NCBI RefSeq assembly: GCF_024628725.1
Contig: NZ_CP102409.1
Span: forward strand, 2,885,001 to 2,949,000
Reading direction: 5' to 3'
DNA length: 64,000 nucleotides
Source: Ruegeria sp. YS9
GTDB taxonomy: Bacteria > Pseudomonadota > Alphaproteobacteria > Rhodobacterales > Rhodobacteraceae
Shown: positions 1 through 8,114 of the stretch, piece after piece
Layout of the letters: each line of letters starts with the position of its first letter
Numbering within the stretch: the stretch's first letter is position 1
Program-made: the position numbers and the translations under genes
The notes under the pieces: generated by a model
Seen by the model: the letters and a program-made list of their open reading frames with translations, nothing else
What the model was told of the DNA's origin: nothing
Database searches by the model: none

Positions 1-8
1 TCGGTCAT
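1..8 (-). CDS. 5' tip of a divergent gene (partial)
   Basis: Only the first codons lie in the window. On the minus strand an ATG at 8 is preceded at good distance by GGAAGGG (about 14-20), a plausible ribosome-binding site, so a gene probably runs leftward out of the window, divergent from the DUF1285 gene. Nothing can be said about its product. Confidence 0.3.
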
Positions 9-60
9 GACTTTCCCTTCCGTGGAGTAATATGATTGAAGTGTATCGCGCTGAGAGGAA

Positions 61-648
61 ATGGCAAAAGCAATGAGCGGACAAAAACCTGTGAAACCGT
101 CGCCTGATGGTCTGGCGGCATCGGTCAAGGCGGCCAAAACCAACGGTTTACCGCCCGTTCACCTCTGGAATCCTCCGTTTTGCGGCGATCTGGACATAAA
201 GATCGCAAAAGATGGCACATGGAGTTATTTAGGCTCACCCATCACCCGTTTCGAGCTTGTGAAGCTTTTTTCCTCAATTCTTAAGAAGGAAGACGGCAAA
301 TACTACCTCGTCACGCCGGTCGAGAAGGTGGGAATCACTGTCGAAGACGCGCCGTTTGTTGCTGTGGATTTCGACCGGGACGGGGATGGAAAGGACCAGT
401 CCTTGACCTTCACAACTCATGTTGGCGACAGGGCCGTGGCCGGAGTTGACCATCCGATCCGCATTGTAATCGACCCTGAAACAGACGAACCCTCACCCTA
501 CATATTGATCCGCGACAACCTCGAAGCCCGCATAGACCGCAAAAGCTTCTACCGCCTCGTCGAGATCGGAACGCATCATGACGGCTGGTTTGGTGTTTGG
601 TCAGGCGGGCAGTTCTTTGGCCTGATCCCCTCAGCCGACCTGAGCTGA
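61..648 (+). CDS. DUF1285 domain-containing protein
   Basis: A 195-residue soluble protein of the DUF1285 family, which is widespread in alphaproteobacteria and has no established biochemical role. The family pattern is visible in PPVHLWNPPFCGDLDIKI (about residues 31-48), DGTWSYLGSPI and, near the C-terminus, the DNLEARIDRKSFYRLVE segment followed by a short Trp- and Gly-rich tail. There is no signal peptide or membrane segment. The first ATG (61) lies only 2 bases after AGAGG and the second (73) lies 14 bases after it, so the exact start is uncertain. Its 3' end overlaps the convergent DMT transporter gene by 18 bases. Confidence 0.88.
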   Translation: MAKAMSGQKPVKPSPDGLAASVKAAKTNGLPPVHLWNPPFCGDLDIKIAKDGTWSYLGSPITRFELVKLFSSILKKEDGKYYLVTPVEKVGITVEDAPFVAVDFDRDGDGKDQSLTFTTHVGDRAVAGVDHPIRIVIDPETDEPSPYILIRDNLEARIDRKSFYRLVEIGTHHDGWFGVWSGGQFFGLIPSADLS

Positions 649-1581
649 CCGGGGCGCGCGATCCTGTGCCAGCACGACAGCCATTGCAACAATGCCCGCA
701 CCCAGTGCCCGGGTCCAGTTCCACTCGTCCCCCAGCATCAGCATGATCAGCATCACGTAGAACGGGGCAACATTGATGTGAAAAGAGGCCAACGCAACGC
801 CCAGCTTGCCGACGGAGGTGATGAAAAGGACCTGGCTGAGGCCCATGGAAACAAGCGCATAGATCAACAGCATGCCTGCCTGCTGCACGTCGAATGCAGT
901 TGCAGGCATCACTTCCAGGCCAAACTGCGCCGATCCGAAAACCAGCAGCGACGCCATGCCCAGCCCTCCGACGAAGGTGATCGTGGTGCGCCCGGTCTGG
1001 CTGAGCTCGGGGAAGTCCCGGGCGGTTGCCATGCTGGCCCAGCAAAACAGCACCGTTGATCCAACCGCACAGGCCGCGCCCAGACCCAACTGTGCCGGGG
1101 CCAAGGCGCTGGTGGCGATCAGCCCGCCGACAACCGACACAAGAACGCCCAGCGCAAAATTCCACTTCAACCGGCGTGTGCCAGCAGCCAATTCAAGCAA
1201 TGTGGCCACCAAGGGCGCACACGAGACGATTAGCGCCACCGTCACCGGGTCGGTCAGCTTTTGCGCCACGATCAAAAGGAACATTCCCGACCCGATCCCA
1301 AGGCCGCCGACGGTCATTGCATGACCCCAGCGGGCCGAAACAACCCGGCGCGGTCCGTCCAGAATCACCCAGACCGGCACCATCACCAACACGGCCAGCG
1401 CCAGTCGCGCGGCCAACAGGGCAACGGGCGGCCATGTTTGCAACAGCACTTCGGCCGCCGGAAATCCGGCCGCCCATGTCAGCATCGAGGCCACGGCCAA
1501 CCCGTTGCCCGACAAAGCAGAATACTGTCCCGCCGGCGCAGAAAGGCCGTTCCCGCGGACGGGGTCTGGGCTCATCGCCAT
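631..1581 (-). CDS. EamA/DMT-superfamily permease
   Basis: A 316-residue inner-membrane protein with about ten hydrophobic helices arranged as two EamA repeats (roughly residues 28-155 and 168-305), the standard DMT architecture. Family members export small metabolites such as amino acids or nucleobases, or import them; the substrate cannot be read from sequence. Typical elements are the early TWAAGFPAAEVLL helix and the second-repeat segment VSMGLSQVLFI. It is monocistronic as far as can be seen. It converges on the DUF1285 gene and diverges from the isomerase-like gene across about 175 bases. It is one of three unrelated-looking EamA genes in this window. Confidence 0.88.
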   Translation of the reverse strand: MAMSPDPVRGNGLSAPAGQYSALSGNGLAVASMLTWAAGFPAAEVLLQTWPPVALLAARLALAVLVMVPVWVILDGPRRVVSARWGHAMTVGGLGIGSGMFLLIVAQKLTDPVTVALIVSCAPLVATLLELAAGTRRLKWNFALGVLVSVVGGLIATSALAPAQLGLGAACAVGSTVLFCWASMATARDFPELSQTGRTTITFVGGLGMASLLVFGSAQFGLEVMPATAFDVQQAGMLLIYALVSMGLSQVLFITSVGKLGVALASFHINVAPFYVMLIMLMLGDEWNWTRALGAGIVAMAVVLAQDRAPRSAQVG

Positions 1582-1756
1582 CGTTTCAAACCTTCTATTG
1601 GCACGGCGCCGGAAAAATGATTCGCCGCAATGCAGGAAGCGTTTCCGATTTCATCGGGTCGATCTGGTCGAATTTCGACAAACTGTCGTTTTCTGTCACT
1701 TTCACAGAAATCAACGCGCGGATAAGGTCGGGCCACCTGAAACCCATGGGCCGCCT

Positions 1757-2509
1757 ATGCCAAAATTCGCCGCGAATATCTCGTTGCTCTTTGCCGAACT
1801 TCCGTATCTCGACCGGTTTCAGGCAGCGGCAGACGCCGGGTTCCGGGCGGTCGAGATCCTGTTTCCGTATGAACTTGCGGCAAAAGAAACCCGGCGGGCC
1901 TTGCTGGCCAACGGGCTCGAACTGGTTCTGATCAACGCGCCTCCGCCGAATTATACCGGTGGCACACCAGGTTATGCCGCCATCCCCGGCGGTGCGTCCC
2001 GGTTTCAGTCTGATATCCGCCGCGTTCTGCGCTACGCTCAGGTGCTGCGACCGGGCTTCATTCATATCATGTCCGGATACGCAGCCGGAACGGATGCGAT
2101 GGACTGCTTCGTGCACAACTTGCAGTGGGCTGCCGATTCCGCACCGCAGCAGACTTTCACGATCGAACCCCTCAATCCGATGTCCCAACCCGGCTATTTT
2201 CTGAACGACTATGATCTGGCGGCCGAGGTACTGGGCCGCGTGGATCGCCCGAATGTCGGTCTGCAATATGACAGTTTTCACGCACATATGATCCACGGCG
2301 ACGCGCTGGCCGTCTGGGAGCGTTTTCACCCCAGTGTTGTCCACGCCCAGATCGGGGCCGCCCCCGAACGTTCTGAACCGGGGCGCGGGCCCACGGATTT
2401 CGCGCAGCTTTTCGCGGCAATGGATGATGCTGGTTACACCGGTTGGGTCAGCGCCGAATACGCGCCTTCTACCCGGCACACCGAGGCATCTCTGCACTGG
2501 ATGCAATAG
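1757..2509 (+). CDS. hyi: Hydroxypyruvate isomerase family (AP-endonuclease-2-like TIM barrel)
   Basis: A 250-residue cytosolic TIM-barrel protein of the xylose isomerase-like/AP-endonuclease-2 superfamily. The best match is the hydroxypyruvate isomerase (Hyi) group, which interconverts hydroxypyruvate and tartronate semialdehyde. The sequence starts MPKFAANISLLFAELP, characteristic of Hyi-type proteins. It carries the metal-site motifs TIEPLNP (Glu ligand), QYDSFH (Asp/His), HAQIG and the C-terminal WVSAEY (Glu). The open frame extends 84 codons further upstream without homology; the ATG at 1757 marks the conserved N-terminus. No glyoxylate genes adjoin it, so the precise substrate is inferred from family only. 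Confidence 0.82.
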   Translation: MPKFAANISLLFAELPYLDRFQAAADAGFRAVEILFPYELAAKETRRALLANGLELVLINAPPPNYTGGTPGYAAIPGGASRFQSDIRRVLRYAQVLRPGFIHIMSGYAAGTDAMDCFVHNLQWAADSAPQQTFTIEPLNPMSQPGYFLNDYDLAAEVLGRVDRPNVGLQYDSFHAHMIHGDALAVWERFHPSVVHAQIGAAPERSEPGRGPTDFAQLFAAMDDAGYTGWVSAEYAPSTRHTEASLHWMQ

Positions 2510-2585
2510 GCCTGTGCGCCTGCGCACTGGAAATCACATTTCGAATACCGCATATGATCCGGCAAATCAGCAGAGGAAGAGCCGC

Positions 2586-2816
2586 ATGATTCCCGCCCGT
2601 TTTGCCCCCGTCCTGTTTGCCTTCATCCTGTCAGGGCTGATGTCCTGCATCGTGACCTGCATCGCAACAGTCAAAGAGATCGGGCTGGGCCCCGAGACAC
2701 TCGCCAGTTGGATGGGTGCCTGGAGCGTCAGCTGGCCGGTGGCCTTCGCGGTGGTTCTGTTCGTGGCCCCGCTGACCCGCCGGTTGGTCGCGCTGTTGGT
2801 CAGGCCCGAGGCCTGA
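2586..2816 (+). CDS. DUF2798-type small two-helix membrane protein
   Basis: A 76-residue protein with two hydrophobic helices (about residues 5-29 and 40-66), matching the DUF2798 pattern: a first helix of the form FAPVLFAFILSGLMSCIVT, a W-x3-WxxSWPVAF segment, then an APLTRRLV end. Function is unknown in the family. The start is well placed: GAGGAAG sits just upstream of the ATG. The longer in-frame extension upstream overlaps the isomerase gene and was discarded. Confidence 0.72.
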   Translation: MIPARFAPVLFAFILSGLMSCIVTCIATVKEIGLGPETLASWMGAWSVSWPVAFAVVLFVAPLTRRLVALLVRPEA

Positions 2817-2864
2817 CCTGCCGCGAAGATGGCCCGCCGGGCCTGATGAGCGGCATGGCGCTTG

Positions 2865-5663
2865 CTAATGCGCCTCGGCCCAGTTGGCGCCTTTGCCCGC
2901 ATCCACCGTCAGTTTCAAGTCCAGCTTCACCGCCGGGTCGGGTGCGTTCTCCATAACGTCGCGTGCAATCTCGATGGTCTGATCCACGGAATCCTCGGCG
3001 ACTTCGAACAACAGTTCGTCATGGACCTGCAACAGCATCTTGGCGGGCAGCCCATTGATCGCACCCGGCATCCGCACCATCGCGCGCCGGATCACATCCG
3101 CCGCCGTGCCCTGAATCGGCGCGTTGATCGCCGCCCGGCGCGAGAATCCTGCATGCGGCCCCTTGGCGTTGATCTCGGGCGTGTGGATTTTGCGCCCGAA
3201 CAGGGTTTGGACATAGCCGTGCTCTTTGGCAAATGCCACCGTGTCATCCATATACTGGCGAATGCCCGGAAAGCGTTCGAAATAGCGGTCGATGAAACCC
3301 TGTGCCTCGGCCCGCGGGATGCGCAGGTTGCGCGCCAGGCCGAAGCCCGAGATGCCATAGATCACACCAAAGTTGATCGCCTTGGCCTGACGGCGGATAT
3401 CCGGCGTCATCTCAACCAGCGGCACGTCGAACATCTCGGATGCCGTCATCGCGTGAATGTCCAGCCCATCCGCAAAGGCCTGTTTCAGGGTCGGAATGTC
3501 GGCGATATGTGCCAGGATGCGCAGCTCGATCTGGCTGTAGTCGAGGCTGACCAGAACATTGCCCGCCTCGGCGACAAAGGCCTCGCGGATGCGGCGGCCT
3601 TCTTCGGTGCGCACGGGGATGTTCTGCAAATTGGGGTCGGTCGAGGCCAGACGCCCGGTATTCGCCCCGGTGATGGCGTAAGACGTGTGCACCCGGCCCG
3701 TGTCGGGGTTGATATGGGTCTGAAGCGCGTCGGTATAGGTCGATTTCAGCTTGGACAGCTGGCGCCAGTCCAGCACCCGGCGCGGCAATTCATGCTCGGT
3801 CGCCAGATCTTCCAGCACATCGGCGCCGGTCGAGTACTTGCCGGTCTTGCCCTTCTTGCCACCTTCCAGGCCCATCTTCTCGAACAGGATCTCGCCCAGC
3901 TGCGCGGGTGAGCCGACGTTGAAGGTTTCGCCGGCCAGCTCGTGAATTTCAGCCTCTAACCCGGCCATTTTCTGGGCAAAGGCGTTCGACATGCGGCTCA
4001 GCACATCGCGGTCGACCTTTATGCCGTGCATCTCCATTTCCGTCAGAACCGGCACCAAAGGGCGTTCAAGCGTCTCGTAGACAGTCGTCACCTGCACCCG
4101 GTGAAGCTGCGGCTTGAAAAGTTTCCACAAGCGCAGGGTGATGTCGGCATCCTCGGCGGCATAGGCGGTGGCCTCGTCGATCGGCACCTTGTCGAAGGTG
4201 ATCGCCGATTTGCCCGACCCCAGCAGCGGTTTGATCGGGATCGGCGTGTGGCTCAGGTATCTCTCGGACAAGGTGTCCATCCCGTGCCCATGCTCGCCAC
4301 CGTGCATGGCGTAGGACATCAGCATCGTATCATCGATCGGGGTCACATTGATGCCGTGACGCCTGAATATCTTGGCGTCGTATTTCATGTTCTGCCCGAT
4401 TTTGAGGATCGAGGGGTCCTCCAGCACCGGCTTCAGCAGTGTCAGCGCCTCATCCAGCGGCATTTGCCCTTCAGCCAGCGCGTCTGAGCCGAACAGATCA
4501 TCCGCCGCACCATCGCGATGGGTCAGCGGGATGTAACAGGCTTCGCCAGCCTCGACACACAGCGAAATACCAACCAGATCGGCGATCATTTCATTCAGAC
4601 CGGTGGTTTCGGTATCCACCGCAACCCAGCCTCGCTCATGGGCCTGATCAATCCACTTTTGCAGAGCCACTGCATCACGGACACATTCATACTTCGCCGA
4701 GTCAAACGGGATCGTCTCGGCCTCAACTTCCTTGGCCGCAGGCGCCGGTGCATCGGCGATGGCCGGTGCTTCGACGCCCAACTTGTCAGCGATCCGTTTG
4801 GTCAGTGTGCGGAACTCCATATCCGCCAGAAAACTCAGCAGGGTCTCTGCGTCGGGCTCCCGCACTTCGAGATCATCCAGCGTGAAATCCAGCGGTGTGT
4901 TCTCGTCCAACTGCACCAGTTTCTTCGACAGTTCGATCTGATCGCGCTTGTCGATCAGGGTTTGCCGGCGCTTGGGCTGTTTGATTTCCTCGGCCCGGTC
5001 CAGCAGTGTTTCCAGATCACCGTATTCGTTTATCAGAAGGGCAGCCGTCTTGACCCCGATGCCCGGAGCGCCCGGCACGTTGTCGACGGAATCGCCGGCC
5101 AGCGCCTGAACATCCACAACGCGTTCGGGGCCAACTCCAAACTTCTCGATCACCCCATCCCGATCAATACGCTTGTTCTTCATCGCATCCAGCATCTCGA
5201 CACCGTCACCGACCAACTGCATCAGATCCTTGTCGGAGCTTACGATGGTCACGCGGCCCCCAGCCTCGCGCGCCTGCACGGCAAGGGTGGCGATGATGTC
5301 GTCGGCCTCATAGCCTTCGAGTTCCTTGCAGGCGATGTTGAACGCTTTTGTCGCCTCGCGGGTCAGTGGAATTTGCGGGCGCAGGTCCTCGGGCATCGCT
5401 TCGCGGTTGGCCTTGTACAGGTCGTACAGATCATTCCGGAATGTGTGCGACCCCTTGTCGAAAATCACCGCCACATGGGTCGGTGCATCCGGCCCCGCGT
5501 TCCCTTCGACATATTTCTGAAGCATGTTGCAGAACCCGGACACCGCCCCAATCGGCAAACCATCCGACTTGCGGGTCAGCGGTGGCAGCGCGTGATAGGC
5601 CCTGAAAATAAAGGCCGATCCGTCGATCAGATGCAGGTGACACCCTTTTCCGAATTTGCTCAT
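2865..5663 (-). CDS. polA: DNA polymerase I
   Basis: The 932-residue replicative and repair polymerase that removes RNA primers and fills gaps. Three domains are evident. The N-terminal 5'-3' flap nuclease (about 1-300) has LIDGSAFIFRAYHAL and the helix-hairpin GDSVDNVPGAPGIGVKTA. The DEDD 3'-5' proofreading exonuclease (about 330-520) starts at VAVDTETTGLNEM and keeps its Asp/Glu pair. The family A polymerase domain has motif A LDYSQIELRILAH, motif B RRQAKAINFGVIYGISGFGL and motif C QVHDELLFE. All catalytic carboxylates look intact and the length is usual. The ATG at 5663 directly precedes the conserved nuclease start. Confidence 0.98.
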   Translation of the reverse strand: MSKFGKGCHLHLIDGSAFIFRAYHALPPLTRKSDGLPIGAVSGFCNMLQKYVEGNAGPDAPTHVAVIFDKGSHTFRNDLYDLYKANREAMPEDLRPQIPLTREATKAFNIACKELEGYEADDIIATLAVQAREAGGRVTIVSSDKDLMQLVGDGVEMLDAMKNKRIDRDGVIEKFGVGPERVVDVQALAGDSVDNVPGAPGIGVKTAALLINEYGDLETLLDRAEEIKQPKRRQTLIDKRDQIELSKKLVQLDENTPLDFTLDDLEVREPDAETLLSFLADMEFRTLTKRIADKLGVEAPAIADAPAPAAKEVEAETIPFDSAKYECVRDAVALQKWIDQAHERGWVAVDTETTGLNEMIADLVGISLCVEAGEACYIPLTHRDGAADDLFGSDALAEGQMPLDEALTLLKPVLEDPSILKIGQNMKYDAKIFRRHGINVTPIDDTMLMSYAMHGGEHGHGMDTLSERYLSHTPIPIKPLLGSGKSAITFDKVPIDEATAYAAEDADITLRLWKLFKPQLHRVQVTTVYETLERPLVPVLTEMEMHGIKVDRDVLSRMSNAFAQKMAGLEAEIHELAGETFNVGSPAQLGEILFEKMGLEGGKKGKTGKYSTGADVLEDLATEHELPRRVLDWRQLSKLKSTYTDALQTHINPDTGRVHTSYAITGANTGRLASTDPNLQNIPVRTEEGRRIREAFVAEAGNVLVSLDYSQIELRILAHIADIPTLKQAFADGLDIHAMTASEMFDVPLVEMTPDIRRQAKAINFGVIYGISGFGLARNLRIPRAEAQGFIDRYFERFPGIRQYMDDTVAFAKEHGYVQTLFGRKIHTPEINAKGPHAGFSRRAAINAPIQGTAADVIRRAMVRMPGAINGLPAKMLLQVHDELLFEVAEDSVDQTIEIARDVMENAPDPAVKLDLKLTVDAGKGANWAEAH

Positions 5664-5733
5664 GCGCGCGCTCCCTATCGGTCAGGGATGGTTCTGCCAC
5701 AGGGTCGCGCGGGTGACCAGCCAAGAACGCAGC

Positions 5734-6204
5734 CTAACCGCCAAACAGCCCCGAGAAGACGTCAGAGAAACTGTTCAGCAAAGCCATGATCACCAACACC
5801 CCAAGCAACGCAAAAAACGCAAAGGCAAAGAACTGGAAAAGGATTGCCCCCGTACCGATAACCATTCCGGCGATGGCAGGGCGCCGCTTTTCGTGACGCA
5901 GGATGCCAACGGCCGAGATGACGATCGCAAGCCCGCCCAGCATGGCAACACCGATCCGCAGGAAATCATCCAGATCGCGGGCGCGGGCAACGGGCTCGGG
6001 TTGTTCCACCCCCGCGGCGGCCCTCAGGGTCGATTTGCCGATCTCGGCTGCCAGTTCACCCAGCGACACACCCGCAGTCTGCTGAGGTGCAAAAGGCCCC
6101 GCCCAGAATACGAACAACGCGGCAATCAACGCCAAAGACGCGATGCCGAACCCAACCCATCCGAAAACCGGGTCAGCATTGTCAGTGGTCGAAATTCCGG
6201 TCAT
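5734..6204 (-). CDS. Hypothetical membrane protein, three hydrophobic segments
   Basis: A 156-residue protein I do not recognise beyond similarity to uncharacterised alphaproteobacterial membrane proteins. It has one N-terminal hydrophobic helix (about residues 15-36), a hydrophilic middle rich in Ala and Glu, and two C-terminal helices, the last being very Phe/Leu-rich and ending SDVFSGLFGG. The ATG at 6204 was chosen over an in-frame TTG nine codons upstream because GGGA precedes the ATG at a reasonable distance. It sits 70 bases upstream of polA on the same strand and may be co-transcribed with it. Confidence 0.65.
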   Translation of the reverse strand: MTGISTTDNADPVFGWVGFGIASLALIAALFVFWAGPFAPQQTAGVSLGELAAEIGKSTLRAAAGVEQPEPVARARDLDDFLRIGVAMLGGLAIVISAVGILRHEKRRPAIAGMVIGTGAILFQFFAFAFFALLGVLVIMALLNSFSDVFSGLFGG

Positions 6205-6286
6205 CACGTATCCCTGCTTTGGTAGCTCCAAAGCACTATCATGAAAACCGGGGCAAGATTTGGGCGAAACCCGGTTGGTCGGGCAA

Positions 6287-6502
6287 TCAGCCCTGTTCGG
6301 TGCCTTTCAGCACATATTTGCAGTCGCAATACGGGCACTCGACCCAGCCTGTATCCTCGGGGATTTGCAGCCAGACGCGCGGATGGCCCAATGCGCCTTC
6401 GCCGCCGTCACAGGCGACACGGGCGGTTTCAACGATCTTGGTTTCCGGCGCTTCGATGGTCACGGCTGGCGATCCTTCTTCGGTTGTCGGCCTCGCGGGC
6501 AT
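6287..6502 (-). CDS. Zinc-finger (zf-CHCC) domain protein
   Basis: A 71-residue soluble protein matching the zf-CHCC family related to the mitochondrial complex I subunit NDUFS6. The metal ligands are visible as [16 protein letters not shown] (Cys, His) followed by [13 protein letters not shown] (two Cys in CPYC). The family probably binds zinc; its role in bacteria is not firmly established. The start codon faces the ABC ATPase gene with only 15 bases between them. Confidence 0.8.
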   Translation of the reverse strand: MPARPTTEEGSPAVTIEAPETKIVETARVACDGGEGALGHPRVWLQIPEDTGWVECPYCDCKYVLKGTEQG

Positions 6503-6517
6503 GCATTAGGTGCGTTT

Positions 6518-7543
6518 ATGAGCGATGAGCAATCCGGGGGCAAGAGCCACATGAGCGATGCGGCAATCAGGATCGAAGGTCTGCGCAAAACCTATCGTGG
6601 CGGCAAGGGTCAGCCTGAGAAACACGCGCTGAAAGGCATTGATTTGACTGTTCCCAGGGGTTCGGTTTTTGGGCTGCTGGGCCCGAATGGCGCCGGGAAA
6701 TCGACCCTGATCAATATTCTCGCCGGGTTGGTGGTGAAGTCCTCGGGCCGTGTATCGATCTGGGGTTTCGATCAGGATCAGAATCCGCGACAATCCCGCG
6801 CCGCGATTGGTGTCATGCCGCAAGAGCTGAACCTTGACCCGTTCTTCACCCCTCGGGGTGCATTGGAGGTTCAGGCAGGCCTGTACGGCGTTCCGAAATC
6901 CGAGCGACGCAGCGATGAAATCCTTGAACTGGTCGGCCTCAGCGACAAGGCCGAGGCCTATGCCCGCACGCTGTCGGGCGGGATGCGGCGGCGGCTGCTG
7001 CTGGCCAAGGCGCTGGTCCATCACCCCAAAATCCTGGTGTTGGACGAACCCACGGCAGGCGTGGACATCGAACTGCGCCAGATGCTGTGGGCCAATGTGC
7101 GCAAGCTGAACGAACAGGGCATGACCATCATCCTGACCACCCACTATCTGGAAGAAGCGCAGGAGATGTGTGACGAAATCGCCATCATCAACCACGGTGA
7201 AAAGATCGCTCAGGACAGTACCGCAAACCTGCTGGGCCGCATGGACAGCCGGACCATGGTCATTGATCCCGACACCCCGGTGGTCGACCTGCCGGTGACC
7301 GAAGGCGTCGAGGCCAGCTTACGTGAAGACGGCAGCCTTATACTGCAATATCGCAGCACCCGGACCAGCGCCGAGCAGGTTCTGGAATCCGTCCGGGCGG
7401 CCGGCATCCGCATCCGCGACGTGCGCACCGAAGAGGCCGATCTCGAGGACGTGTTCCTGGCCCTGACCTCCTCGCGCGCCGACGATGCCCCGGCCGACGA
7501 TCAGGACCAGCCACGCCGGGGCTTGCACCGGGTCAAGCTCTAA
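6518..7543 (+). CDS. ABC-2-type transporter ATP-binding protein
   Basis: A 341-residue ABC ATPase of the CcmA/YadG-like class that energises ABC-2 export permeases. Motifs appear in order: Walker A GPNGAGKST, Q-loop GVMPQELNL, signature LSGGMRRRLLLAKAL, Walker B ILVLDEPTAGVD and switch His in LTTHYLEEA. A C-terminal extension of about 90 residues follows. The ATG at 6518 has AGG eight bases upstream; a second in-frame ATG at 6551 is possible. No membrane permease gene adjoins it: the next gene is convergent and unrelated, so the partner must be encoded elsewhere or upstream context has been lost. Confidence 0.92.
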   Translation: MSDEQSGGKSHMSDAAIRIEGLRKTYRGGKGQPEKHALKGIDLTVPRGSVFGLLGPNGAGKSTLINILAGLVVKSSGRVSIWGFDQDQNPRQSRAAIGVMPQELNLDPFFTPRGALEVQAGLYGVPKSERRSDEILELVGLSDKAEAYARTLSGGMRRRLLLAKALVHHPKILVLDEPTAGVDIELRQMLWANVRKLNEQGMTIILTTHYLEEAQEMCDEIAIINHGEKIAQDSTANLLGRMDSRTMVIDPDTPVVDLPVTEGVEASLREDGSLILQYRSTRTSAEQVLESVRAAGIRIRDVRTEEADLEDVFLALTSSRADDAPADDQDQPRRGLHRVKL

Positions 7544-8004
7544 ACCCGGTCTATCCGCGCTTGGTAGCAGTTGTTCCGTGCCGATCTTACGTGAATATAG
7601 GCCACGTCCGGGCGGGCAAAGATGGCGCTGACTTTTGCGTCGATCTGATCTTTTGGCGTGATTGCCCCGGTGCCATAAACGATCCGGTCATCTGGTCCAT
7701 ACCCCTTGATCAGATAGTCCGGTGCAGTGGTCAAAATCTCGGGCAGGGCGTCGCCTTCATAGCGCTTGCAAGGCGTTGCGCACAGAAAGATCGGTCCTGT
7801 TTCAGCGTAGGGATGTGGCTCTAAAAAGGGGCGATGCGCCAGTATCAGCATCTCTGCGCCTTCGGGGATGTTCCTCAGGCAGTGGCGACAGGGATTGCCA
7901 GCCCCCGACGAAACGGCGCGCTCGGGCGTGTGGCCATAGGCATCAGGCTGACCTGCCTGAAGGGCGCGGACTTCGTCAGTGGGCAGAGCGGTGATTTTGA
8001 ACAT
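7540..8004 (-). CDS. DUF1203 domain-containing protein
   Basis: A 154-residue soluble protein of the DUF1203 family, of unknown function. Recognisable elements are the start MFKITALPTDEVRALQ, a CRHCLRNIPEG cysteine motif (about residues 39-49), the LAHRPFLEPHPYAETGPIFLCA segment with a further Cys, and the C-terminal RSARNNCYQAR. The conserved Cys and His residues suggest metal or cofactor binding, which is inference. Its stop overlaps the stop region of the ABC ATPase gene by four bases, tail to tail, and it is divergent from dnaE2. Confidence 0.85.
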   Translation of the reverse strand: MFKITALPTDEVRALQAGQPDAYGHTPERAVSSGAGNPCRHCLRNIPEGAEMLILAHRPFLEPHPYAETGPIFLCATPCKRYEGDALPEILTTAPDYLIKGYGPDDRIVYGTGAITPKDQIDAKVSAIFARPDVAYIHVRSARNNCYQARIDRV

Positions 8005-8083
8005 CTCGTGTCTCCTTTTTCTGCAACCATGCGCGCCTGTTCAGGTCCAGGCGACCCGTTTCCTGCGCAAAGGACTCGAAAAA

Positions 8084-8098
8084 GAACAAAACGTGAAT
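8084..8098 (+). promoter_or_regulatory. Probable LexA (SOS) box upstream of dnaE2
   Basis: The sequence GAAC-N7-GAAT lies 17 bases before the dnaE2 ATG. It differs by one base from the alphaproteobacterial LexA operator GAAC-N7-GAAC (GTTC-N7-GTTC on the other strand), and its first eight bases (GAACAAAA) match the perfect box found before imuB. Confidence 0.72.
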
Positions 8099-8114
8099 AT
8101 AATGTGGAATCGCC

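Noticed and set aside
2862..5789. Long plus-strand open frames across polA (for example 2862-3911 and 4518-5789)
   Set aside because: They are antisense to an intact polA, have no recognisable motifs and have His/Arg/Gln-rich composition expected of complementary high-GC coding DNA.
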